The notes below the pieces were generated by a model. The model was not told the origin of the DNA. It ran no database searches and saw nothing but the letters and a program-made list of their open reading frames with translations. From Firmicutes bacterium CAG:110 (GTDB lineage Bacteria > Bacillota > Clostridia > Oscillospirales > Oscillospiraceae), in assembly GCA_000434635.1 (NCBI GenBank), contig HF988127.1, positions 1 through 13,401 of the forward strand: DNA of 13,401 bases. Reading direction: 5' to 3'. This document shows, one piece after another, positions 7,737-13,401 of this stretch; the stretch's first letter is position 1, and every line of letters starts with the position of its first letter. Both the position numbers and the translations under genes were made by a program.

Positions 7737-8815
7737 GGAGTCTGAACAGCATTCTGGATTTAGGCGTGGACGAGCTGGACGAACTGATCGCCACCGCCAA
7801 GGACATCATTGCCCACCCGGAAAACTACTGGGACAGGTGCGCTCACAAGAAGCTGGCGACGCTGTTCTTCGAGCCCTCCACCCGCACCCGCCTGAGCTTT
7901 GAGGCCGCGATGCTGGAGCTGGGCGGAAGCGTCATCGGCTTCAGCGAGGCCAGTTCTTCCTCCGCCTCCAAGGGCGAAAGCGTGGCGGACACCGCCAAAA
8001 TTGTCAGCTGCTACGCAGACATCATCGCCATGCGCCACCCCAAAGAGGGCGCACCCTATGTGGCAAGTCAGGCGGCCTCCATCCCCGTCATCAACGCCGG
8101 AGACGGCGGCCACAATCACCCCACCCAGACCCTTGCCGACCTGCTGACCATTTCCCGGGAAATGGGGCGGCTGGATAACCTCACCATCGGTCTGTGCGGC
8201 GACCTGAAATACGGCCGGACTGTCCACTCCCTGATCGAGGCCATGAGCCGCTACAAGGGCATTCAATTTGTTCTGATTTCCCCGGAAGAGTTGAAAATTC
8301 CCGGTTTTATTCGGTATAATGTTTTTGAAAATCAGGGAATCCCCTACACGGAAGTGTCCTCTCTGGAGGAAGCCATGCCCAAGCTCGACGTGCTGTACAT
8401 GACCCGCATCCAGCGGGAGCGCTTTGACGACCCATGGGAATACGAGCGGCTCAAGGACAGCTACGTCCTCGATACCGAGAAAATGAAGCTTGCGAAAGGA
8501 AAAATGTGCGTCCTGCACCCCCTGCCCCGTGTCAATGAGATCAGCGTCAAGGTGGACGACGACCCGAGAGCCGCCTATTTCCGTCAGGCGCTGAACGGCA
8601 AGTACATGCGCATGGCGCTCATCCTGAAGCTTCTGGACGAAGCCGCCCGGAATCCCGCAAAAGAAGCCATCGACACGACCGGTTTGGAATACGACCGCGT
8701 CTGCCGCAATCCCAAGTGCATCACCCAGACCGAGCAGGAGCTGCCCCAGCTGTTCCGCTGCACCGACAAGGCCGCGGACATCCACAGGTGCATCTACTGC
8801 GAGCAGAGAGCCTAA
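7733..8815 (+). CDS. pyrB: aspartate carbamoyltransferase with C-terminal PyrI-like zinc tail
   Basis: PyrB condenses carbamoyl phosphate with aspartate, the committed step. The catalytic core (about 1-300) has FFEPSTRTR (45-53), SKGES with K80, HPTQTL (129-134), YGRTVHS (160-166), TRIQRERF (224-231) and LHPLPR (261-266). The core usually ends near residue 310; this protein is 360 long. After a linker (about 303-322) come C324-x4-C329-x23-C353-x2-C356, with local text CRNPKCI, AADIHRCIYCE. This is the spacing and flavour of the zinc domain of E. coli PyrI (C109, C114, C138, C141, from memory), the chain that holds catalytic trimers together. The PyrI nucleotide-binding domain is missing. The tail could bind zinc and mediate contact between trimers in cis, or dock a separate regulatory chain. 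pyrB is last in the operon, unlike its early place in Bacillus. GGAG at 7722-7725 precedes the ATG. Confidence 0.95.
   Translation: MRSLNSILDLGVDELDELIATAKDIIAHPENYWDRCAHKKLATLFFEPSTRTRLSFEAAMLELGGSVIGFSEASSSSASKGESVADTAKIVSCYADIIAMRHPKEGAPYVASQAASIPVINAGDGGHNHPTQTLADLLTISREMGRLDNLTIGLCGDLKYGRTVHSLIEAMSRYKGIQFVLISPEELKIPGFIRYNVFENQGIPYTEVSSLEEAMPKLDVLYMTRIQRERFDDPWEYERLKDSYVLDTEKMKLAKGKMCVLHPLPRVNEISVKVDDDPRAAYFRQALNGKYMRMALILKLLDEAARNPAKEAIDTTGLEYDRVCRNPKCITQTEQELPQLFRCTDKAADIHRCIYCEQRA
8291..8320 (+). promoter_or_regulatory. possible internal promoter within pyrB
   Basis: TTGAAA (8291-8296) and TATAAT (8315-8320) are 18 bases apart, inside an unusually AT-rich patch of pyrB. A transcript starting near 8327 would run about 540 nt to the terminator at 8834-8868 and cover the C-terminal part of pyrB, including the zinc tail. 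The coding sequence alone (NVFENQ region) could produce this match by chance. Confidence 0.25.
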
Positions 8816-8827
8816 TCTTTATCCCAC

Positions 8828-8868
8828 AAAAAATGCAGAATGCCGTTGTTTCGGCATTCTGCATTTTT
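8828..8868. terminator. bidirectional terminator between convergent genes
   Basis: A perfect 12-bp stem, TGCAGAATGCCG (8834-8845) with CGGCATTCTGCA (8852-8863), has a 6-base loop. It is flanked by six A on the left (8828-8833) and five T on the right (8864-8868), so it reads as an intrinsic terminator on both strands. It closes the pyr operon 12 bases after pyrB and the minus-strand DUF1846 gene 2 bases after its stop. Confidence 0.95.
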
Positions 8869-8870
8869 AT

Positions 8871-10337
8871 TTATCCCTTATATCTCGGCTCGCAGGTCAG
8901 GTTGACGCCCAGACGCTTGAAGGTCTTTTCGTCCACCGGGGACAAAATCACCGAGGAATGTACCTCGCAGCCCCGCAGCTTGTCCAGCTGCTCCATGGCC
9001 AGTTCCGCCATGGGGTTGGTGGCGGCGCAGATGGACAGGGCGATCAGCGTCTCGTCGGTGTGGAGACGGGGATTGCGGTTGCCTAAGTGGTCAACCTTCA
9101 GGTGCTGGATGGGGTCAAGCACCACCGGGGAAATCAGGTGCAGGCTGTCCCGCATACCCGCCAGCTTTTTCAGCGCGTTCAGCAGCAGCGCCGAGGACGC
9201 ACCCAGAAGGTCGGAGGTCTTGCCGGTGACGATGGTACCGTCGGGCAGTTCCATGGCGGCGGCAGGCGCGCCGGTCTGCTCCGCCCGCTGCAGGGCAGGG
9301 GCGACCACCTTCCGCTCCGCCGGGGTCACACCGGCCTTTTTCATCAGCAGCTCCAATTTGCGCACCGTTTCGTCGCTGCCTTTGCCCTGCTTCTGCTCGC
9401 ACATGGCCACGTAGTATCTGCGGATGATCTCCTGTCGGGAGGCGAACCGGACGGCTTCGTCATCCACGATGCAGTTGCCCACCATATTCACGCCCATATC
9501 CGTGGGGGATTTGTATGGGCAATGCCCCAGAATCTTCTCAAAAATCGCCACCAGCACAGGGAATGCTTCCACGTCCCGGTTGTAGTTGACGGTGGTGACC
9601 CCGTAGGCTTCCAGATGGAAGGGGTCGATCATGTTCACGTCGTTCAAATCCGCCGTGGCGGCCTCGTAGGCAAGGTTCACCGGGTGGTTCAGCGGCACGT
9701 TCCAGATGGGGAAAGTCTCGAATTTGGCGTAGCCCGCCGTGTTGCCCCGGATATGCTCGTGATACAGCTGGCTCAGGCAGGTCGCCAGCTTTCCGCTGCC
9801 GGGGCCGGGGGCCGTGACCACCACCAGCGACCGGGTCGTCTCAATGTAGTCATTTTTCCCGAAGCCGTCGGGGCTGACGATGTAGCCGGTGTCGGAGGGG
9901 TAGCCCGGAATCTCAAAATGGTGATAGACCCGGATGCCCAGCCCTTCCAAGCGGGACTGGAACGCCTTCGCCAGCGCCTGTTCATGGAAGCGGGTCAGCA
10001 CCACGCTGGAAACGTACAGGCCGAAGCCCCGGAAAATGTCGATCAGGCGAATGACGTCCCGGTCATAGGTGATGCCAAGATCGCCCCGAACCTTATTCTT
10101 TTCGATATCGTCGGCGTTGATGGCAATGACCATCTCCACCTGCTCCTTCAGCTGCAGCAGCATCCGCAGCTTGCTGTCCGGCTGGAAGCCCGGCAGGACG
10201 CGGGAAGCATGGTTGTCGTCATAGAGCTTGCCGCCGAATTCCAGATACAGCTTGCCGCCGAACTGGGCAATGCGCTCCCGGATGTGGGCGGACTGCATTT
10301 GCAGGTATTTATCGTTATCAAACGCCGCTTTTGTCAT
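8871..10337 (-). CDS. DUF1846 (UPF0371) family protein
   Basis: This 488-residue soluble protein matches the DUF1846 family in length (about 500) and in conserved stretches I recognise. These include FGGKLYLEFGGKLYDDNHASRVLPGF (about 26-51, quoted in part), YPSDTGYIVS (146-155), VTAPGPGSGKLATCLSQ (about 174-190) and NHPVNLAYEAATADLNDVN (217-235). Structures exist for the family, but I know of no established function. GPGSGK (178-183) looks like a phosphate-binding loop but is not a canonical Walker A. No signal peptide or membrane segment is visible. I chose the ATG at 10335-10337 because AGAGG stands about 8 bases before it and the family N-terminus (AAFDNDKYLQMQSAHIRERI) begins there; an upstream start at 10520 would run through the promoter region. 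It is convergent with the pyr operon and divergent from the DUF5058 operon. Confidence 0.88.
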   Translation of the reverse strand: MTKAAFDNDKYLQMQSAHIRERIAQFGGKLYLEFGGKLYDDNHASRVLPGFQPDSKLRMLLQLKEQVEMVIAINADDIEKNKVRGDLGITYDRDVIRLIDIFRGFGLYVSSVVLTRFHEQALAKAFQSRLEGLGIRVYHHFEIPGYPSDTGYIVSPDGFGKNDYIETTRSLVVVTAPGPGSGKLATCLSQLYHEHIRGNTAGYAKFETFPIWNVPLNHPVNLAYEAATADLNDVNMIDPFHLEAYGVTTVNYNRDVEAFPVLVAIFEKILGHCPYKSPTDMGVNMVGNCIVDDEAVRFASRQEIIRRYYVAMCEQKQGKGSDETVRKLELLMKKAGVTPAERKVVAPALQRAEQTGAPAAAMELPDGTIVTGKTSDLLGASSALLLNALKKLAGMRDSLHLISPVVLDPIQHLKVDHLGNRNPRLHTDETLIALSICAATNPMAELAMEQLDKLRGCEVHSSVILSPVDEKTFKRLGVNLTCEPRYKG

Positions 10338-10369
10338 TTCCGTTGCCTCTTTCCCAAAAACTTTCCACC

Positions 10370-10398
10370 ATTTTACCCTATCCGACGGGAAATAGCAA
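10370..10398 (-). promoter_or_regulatory. predicted promoter of the DUF1846 gene
   Basis: On the minus strand, TTGCTA (10398-10393) and TAAAAT (10375-10370) are 17 bases apart, with four and five of six bases matching consensus. The predicted start near 10363 leaves a leader of about 25 nt before the ATG at 10337. Confidence 0.6.
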
Positions 10399-10403
10399 GG
10401 CCA

Positions 10404-10451
10404 TTTCGCGGGAAAATCTTCTCTTTCGCGGGATTGCTTCTTGTTTCGGGA
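10404..10451. repeat. three-copy 20-base-period direct repeat, candidate operator
   Basis: TTTCGCGGGA occurs at 10404-10413 and 10424-10433, and the shortened TTTCGGGA at 10444-10451. The copies start exactly 20 bases apart, about two helical turns each. They lie between the two divergent promoters, and the third overlaps the -35 box of the plus-strand promoter. Same-face spacing suggests binding sites for a regulator acting on one or both operons. No regulator gene is in the window. Confidence 0.5.
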
Positions 10452-10469
10452 ACGGCGCCGTGCTATAAT
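10441..10469 (+). promoter_or_regulatory. predicted promoter of the DUF5058-M20 operon
   Basis: TTGTTT (10441-10446) and TATAAT (10464-10469) are 17 bases apart, and TG at 10461-10462 gives an extended -10 identical to that of the pyr promoter (TGcTATAAT). The weak -35 overlaps the third repeat copy, which fits activation or repression at that site. The ribosome site GGAGGTG (10488-10494) and the ATG at 10500 follow closely. Confidence 0.75.
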
Positions 10470-10499
10470 GAGTCCATCTATTTTTTCGGAGGTGTTTCC

Positions 10500-11249
10500 A
10501 TGGAATTCAGCGTCAACCATCCGGTGCTTTACCTGCTTGCCGGAATTCTGATTGCCGTGGTTCTGGCTCAGTCGGTTTTCTTCCTTATTAAGGCTCTGCG
10601 CCGCAGTAAGGAGATCGGCATGGATCAGGCCAAAATCAAAAAAACCATCAAAACCGCCGCGCTGTTCACCATCGCCCCGGCCGTGTCCATCGTCATCAGC
10701 GTCATCACCCTAAGCAAAAGTCTGGGTATTCCCCTGCCCTGGCTGCGGCTTAGCGTAGTCGGCTCATTGAGCTATGAGGCCATCGCGGCATCCAACGCCG
10801 TCAGCGCCATGGGCTTAGAGCTGGGCAAAATCAGCGCCCTGACCGCCCAGCAATACGTCAACATCGCGCTGGTGATGACCCTGTCCATCATGGTGGGCAT
10901 CTGGCTGGTGCCCATCATCGGCAAGAAGCTGCTGCGGGGCATGACCGTTCTGGAAAACCGGGACGCCAAATGGGCGGATATTTTCCAGAATGCCATGTTT
11001 ATCGGCATGATCTCCGCGTTTCTGGGCTATGTGTTCTGCGATTTCTCCCGCCTGTGGACGCCGGGGGATTACGCCGCCACCTCCGGGCTTGTGCCGGTAT
11101 GCGTCATGGCGGTATCCGCTGCGATCATGGTGGTCTGCGGGCTGCTCATGAAGAAATTCAAGTGGAGCTGGGTCAACGATTACGCGCTGCCCATTTCTCT
11201 GGTGCTGGGCATGGCTTCCGCCATTCCCCTCACCGCGTGGCTGGGTTAA
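10500..11249 (+). CDS. DUF5058 family polytopic membrane protein
   Basis: This 249-residue integral membrane protein has about six or seven hydrophobic helices (roughly 9-30, 51-72, 119-140, 160-180, 194-217, 226-246). A polar, small-residue-rich segment sits between the second and third strong helices (PWLRLSVVGSLSYEAIAASNAVSAMG, about 80-104, quoted in part). I assign DUF5058 from overall resemblance; the family has no function that I know of. GGAGGTG at 10488-10494 fixes the start. It is the first of three close genes; the next begins 12 bases after its stop, with the ribosome site overlapping the stop codon. Pairing with a second membrane protein suggests a two-part transporter or channel, which is inference. 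Confidence 0.75.
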   Translation: MEFSVNHPVLYLLAGILIAVVLAQSVFFLIKALRRSKEIGMDQAKIKKTIKTAALFTIAPAVSIVISVITLSKSLGIPLPWLRLSVVGSLSYEAIAASNAVSAMGLELGKISALTAQQYVNIALVMTLSIMVGIWLVPIIGKKLLRGMTVLENRDAKWADIFQNAMFIGMISAFLGYVFCDFSRLWTPGDYAATSGLVPVCVMAVSAAIMVVCGLLMKKFKWSWVNDYALPISLVLGMASAIPLTAWLG

Positions 11250-11261
11250 GGAGGTGCCGAT

Positions 11262-11927
11262 ATGAAAAAGCAGCTTAGCTACATCGACTCCGTTCACCGC
11301 AGCGGCACCATCTGGAACATTTCCGTGATGATTCTGCTGCTGGCCTTCCCCCTGACGGTGGCCGCCCTGTTTGGCGCCGCCCCGGACTGGGGCGCGCTGG
11401 TGGTGGGTCTGATCGCCACCGCGCCCATGTATTGGGCGGTGGGCGTCATTGAGACAATTACCTTCGTTCCCATGCTGGGCGCGGGCGGCTCCTACCTCAG
11501 CTTTGTCACCGGCAACATCTCCAATCTGAAGCTTCCCTGCGCCATCAACGCTCTGGAGCAGAACAATGTCAGCGCCAACTCCGAGGAGGGCGAGGTCATC
11601 TCCACCATCGCCATCGCCACCTCCTCCATCGTCACCACCGTCATTATCATCATCGGCGTCATTCTGATTGTTCCCCTGACCCCCGTTCTGGAAGCGCCGG
11701 TGCTGGAACCGGCCTTTGCCCAGATGCTGCCCGCCCTGTTTGGCGGACTGGGCGTAGCCTTCGTCAGCCGGAACTGGAAGATCGCCGTCGCGCCGGTGGT
11801 GCTGATGCTGGTTCTGTTCATTTTCGTCCCCGCCCTGAACGCCGGTACCGTGGGCATTATGGTGCCTGTGAGCGTGCTGTTCACCATCGCCGTTTCCCGG
11901 CTGCTTTATAAGAGAGGAGTTCTGTAA
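11262..11927 (+). CDS. unrecognised polytopic membrane protein, partner of the DUF5058 protein
   Basis: I do not recognise this 221-residue protein. It has about six hydrophobic segments (roughly 18-38, 44-64, 113-138, 152-168, 173-190, 194-215). Between the second and third lies GAGGSYLSFVTGNISNLKLPCAINALEQNN (about 73-102, quoted in part). It is rich in Gly, Ser and Asn with a broken hydrophobic character, as in re-entrant loops or substrate sites of transporters. A short acidic stretch, NSEEGEV (106-112), follows. AAGGAGGTG (11248-11256) overlaps the upstream stop codon, and only two bases separate its own stop from the M20 gene. It is therefore firmly in an operon, and it probably forms a complex with the DUF5058 protein. 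Confidence 0.8.
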   Translation: MKKQLSYIDSVHRSGTIWNISVMILLLAFPLTVAALFGAAPDWGALVVGLIATAPMYWAVGVIETITFVPMLGAGGSYLSFVTGNISNLKLPCAINALEQNNVSANSEEGEVISTIAIATSSIVTTVIIIIGVILIVPLTPVLEAPVLEPAFAQMLPALFGGLGVAFVSRNWKIAVAPVVLMLVLFIFVPALNAGTVGIMVPVSVLFTIAVSRLLYKRGVL

Positions 11928-11929
11928 AC

Positions 11930-13363
11930 ATGATCGGATATCTGATTCTCACAATTCTCGTCGTATTCATCGCCGTGGTCGCCATCCGCACCATCCGCTT
12001 CCGTCCCAAGCCCCAGCCCGAAGTCACCAAGGAAGAAATCGCCTTTGACCGGGACGCCGCCGTGGATTCCCTCGCCCAGCTGGTTCGCTGCAAGACTGTG
12101 TCCTACAATGACCACTCTCTGGAGGACGAGGGGGAGTTCCAGAAGCTGATCTCTCTGCTGCCGACACTTTACCCCAACGTGTTCGGCACCTGCACCTTCC
12201 AGCAGCTTCCTGACCGGGCGCTGCTGCTGCGGTGGCCGGGCAAGCAGGCGGGCGACCCTGCCGTTATGATGGCGCACTATGACGTGGTGCCTGTCAACGA
12301 GGAAAAGTGGGACAAGCCTCCCTTCGCCGGGGTCATCGAGGACGGCATTCTCTGGGGCCGCGGCACCCTGGACACCAAGGTCACCTTCAACGGCGTTCTT
12401 TCCGCCGCCAATTACCTCATCGGTCAGGGCTTCCAGCCGGAAAAGGACATTTACTTTGCCTTCTCCGGCGGTGAGGAGATCAACGGTCAGGGTGCGCCCA
12501 ACATCGTGGCGTATTTCACCGAGCACGGCATCCACCCCGCCATTGTGGTGGACGAGGGCGGCGCCGTGGTGGAGAATGTGTTCCCCGGCGTGAAGCAGCC
12601 CTGCGGTCTCATCGGCATTGCGGAAAAAGGTATGCTGAACGCCCAGTACCGCACCGTCTCCGCCGGCGGCCACGCTTCCGCACCCAAGCCCCATACCCCG
12701 GTGGGCGTTCTGGCGGCGGCCTGCAAGCGGGTGGAGGATCATCCCTTCAATGCCCACATTGACGGCCCCGCTGCCCAGATGTTCGACACGCTGGGACGGT
12801 ATTCAACGCCATTGTACCGGGTGATTTTCGCCAACATGTGGTGCTTCGGTTGGATTATTGACACTCTCGGCAGAAAGAGCGGCGGCGAAATGAACGCACT
12901 GGTGCGCACCACCGTGGCCTTTACCCAGATGGAGGGCAGTTCCGCCCGGAACGTAATTCCTCCCGAAGCAAAAATGGTGTCCAACATCCGCCTGAATCCC
13001 GCCGACAGCGTCGCTTCCGCGCTGGCGTATCTGGAAAAGGCCGTCAGCGACCCCGCCGTGGAGATCACGTCTCTGGAATCCTTCGAGCCAAGTCCCGTCT
13101 CCGAAACCGGCTGCGACGCATGGGAGAAGGTTGCCTCTGCCGTGGCGAATACATGGCCGGGCTGCATCGTCTCGCCGTACCTGATGGTGCAATGCTCCGA
13201 CTCGCGGCACTACCGTGACCTGAGCAACCACGTTTACCGCTTCTCCGCCATGGACTTGACCGCCGAAGAGCGTTCCACCATCCACGGCAACAACGAGCGC
13301 ATCCGTCTGGAAACCGTCGCCAAGGCCGTAGAATTCTACATCCGCCTGATGCGTCAGTGCTGA
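11930..13363 (+). CDS. membrane-anchored M20 family metallopeptidase, PM20D1-like
   Basis: This is a zinc-dependent amidohydrolase or peptidase of 477 residues. One N-terminal membrane helix (about 2-19) is followed by positive residues (R20, R23, R25, K27). The M20 metal and catalytic set is complete: H116 and D118 in MAHYDVVPV, bridging D148 in GRGTLDTK, general base E182 and ligand E183 in GGEEINGQG, D208 in VVDEGG, and H452 in IHGNNERI. The dimerisation lid includes AGGHASAPKP (245-254), and DSRHY (424-428) precedes the last ligand. The GRGTLD, SRHY and HGxNERI text resembles the PM20D1 carboxypeptidase group, whose animal member makes and hydrolyses N-acyl amino acids. The bacterial substrate is unknown; dipeptides or N-acyl amino acids are plausible. 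By the positive-inside rule the catalytic domain would face the cytoplasm, so it could process what the upstream membrane proteins import. GAGGAG at 11914-11919 precedes the ATG. Confidence 0.92.
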   Translation: MIGYLILTILVVFIAVVAIRTIRFRPKPQPEVTKEEIAFDRDAAVDSLAQLVRCKTVSYNDHSLEDEGEFQKLISLLPTLYPNVFGTCTFQQLPDRALLLRWPGKQAGDPAVMMAHYDVVPVNEEKWDKPPFAGVIEDGILWGRGTLDTKVTFNGVLSAANYLIGQGFQPEKDIYFAFSGGEEINGQGAPNIVAYFTEHGIHPAIVVDEGGAVVENVFPGVKQPCGLIGIAEKGMLNAQYRTVSAGGHASAPKPHTPVGVLAAACKRVEDHPFNAHIDGPAAQMFDTLGRYSTPLYRVIFANMWCFGWIIDTLGRKSGGEMNALVRTTVAFTQMEGSSARNVIPPEAKMVSNIRLNPADSVASALAYLEKAVSDPAVEITSLESFEPSPVSETGCDAWEKVASAVANTWPGCIVSPYLMVQCSDSRHYRDLSNHVYRFSAMDLTAEERSTIHGNNERIRLETVAKAVEFYIRLMRQC

Positions 13364-13366
13364 AAC

Positions 13367-13401
13367 AAAAAAGATGTCCCCCAACCCGGGAAAATCCGGG
13401 T
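13367..13401 (+). terminator. start of an intrinsic terminator, cut by the window end
   Basis: Three bases after the M20 stop codon there are six A (13367-13372), then gatgtccccca, then ACCCGG (13384-13389) pairing with CCGGGT (13396-13401) around a 6-base loop. The left arm is long enough that the stem should continue beyond the window as tgggggacatc and a T tract, giving a bidirectional terminator. Only the inner 6 bp are actually visible. Confidence 0.65.

Noticed and set aside
7760..8785. 341-codon minus-strand open frame opposite pyrB
   Set aside because: It is a shadow frame; all catalytic motifs belong to plus-strand PyrB.
9789..9806. GPGSGK in the DUF1846 protein as a Walker A nucleotide-binding loop
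   Set aside because: The spacing does not fit GxxxxGK[ST] and the next residue is Leu; the stretch belongs to the conserved family sequence but proves no ATP binding.
10221..10262. FGGKLY repeated twice within eight residues of the DUF1846 protein, as a recent duplication
   Set aside because: As I recall, this doublet is a normal conserved feature of the family.
9087..10499. Long plus-strand extension upstream of the DUF5058 gene
   Set aside because: It is the antisense of the DUF1846 gene and runs through the divergent promoters; the real start at 10500 has GGAGGTG before it.
10338..10520. Minus-strand N-terminal extension of the DUF1846 gene to 10520
   Set aside because: It would cross both promoters and overlap the DUF5058 start, and the family N-terminus fits the ATG at 10337.
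1..13401. CRISPR arrays, tRNA or rRNA genes, integrases, transposases, toxin-antitoxin pairs
   Set aside because: I looked for these and saw no supporting repeats, cloverleaf sequences or protein motifs.

Overview
The window is a GC-rich stretch of a low-copy-repeat bacterial chromosome, most likely a clostridial Firmicute of the Oscillospiraceae type. This rests on strong AGGAGG-like ribosome sites before most genes, near-consensus sigma-A promoters, a class 1B dihydroorotate dehydrogenase with a PyrK partner, a DUF1846 protein and a DUF5058 protein. The taxonomic assignment is inference.

Bases 1-272 contain no gene. They hold part of an inverted-repeat element cut by the window edge (1-80), a featureless stretch (about 81-166), a consensus extended -10 promoter (167-195), and a leader of about 70 nt. 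The leader can form either an intrinsic terminator or a competing antiterminator.

Bases 273-8815 are one tightly packed pyrimidine operon: pyrC, carB, pyrK, pyrD, pyrF, pyrE, pyrB. Together these encode de novo UMP synthesis from bicarbonate, ammonia, aspartate and PRPP, except that the glutaminase subunit of carbamoyl phosphate synthetase (carA) is not here. Neither pyrR nor a uracil permease gene is present. PyrB carries a C-terminal tail with the four-cysteine zinc pattern normally found in the separate regulatory chain PyrI, but no PyrI nucleotide-binding domain. The operon ends at a perfect 12-bp bidirectional terminator that it shares with the convergent next gene.

Bases 8871-10337 encode a DUF1846 protein on the minus strand. 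The 162-base divergent region 10338-10499 holds a promoter in each direction. Between them lie three copies of TTTCGcgGGA at an exact 20-base period, a candidate operator.

Bases 10500-13363 form a second plus-strand operon: a DUF5058 membrane protein, an unrecognised polytopic membrane protein, and a membrane-anchored M20 metallopeptidase related to PM20D1. I infer a two-subunit transporter or membrane complex with a dedicated amidohydrolase; its substrate cannot be read from the sequence. The window stops inside the hairpin of a terminator following the M20 gene.
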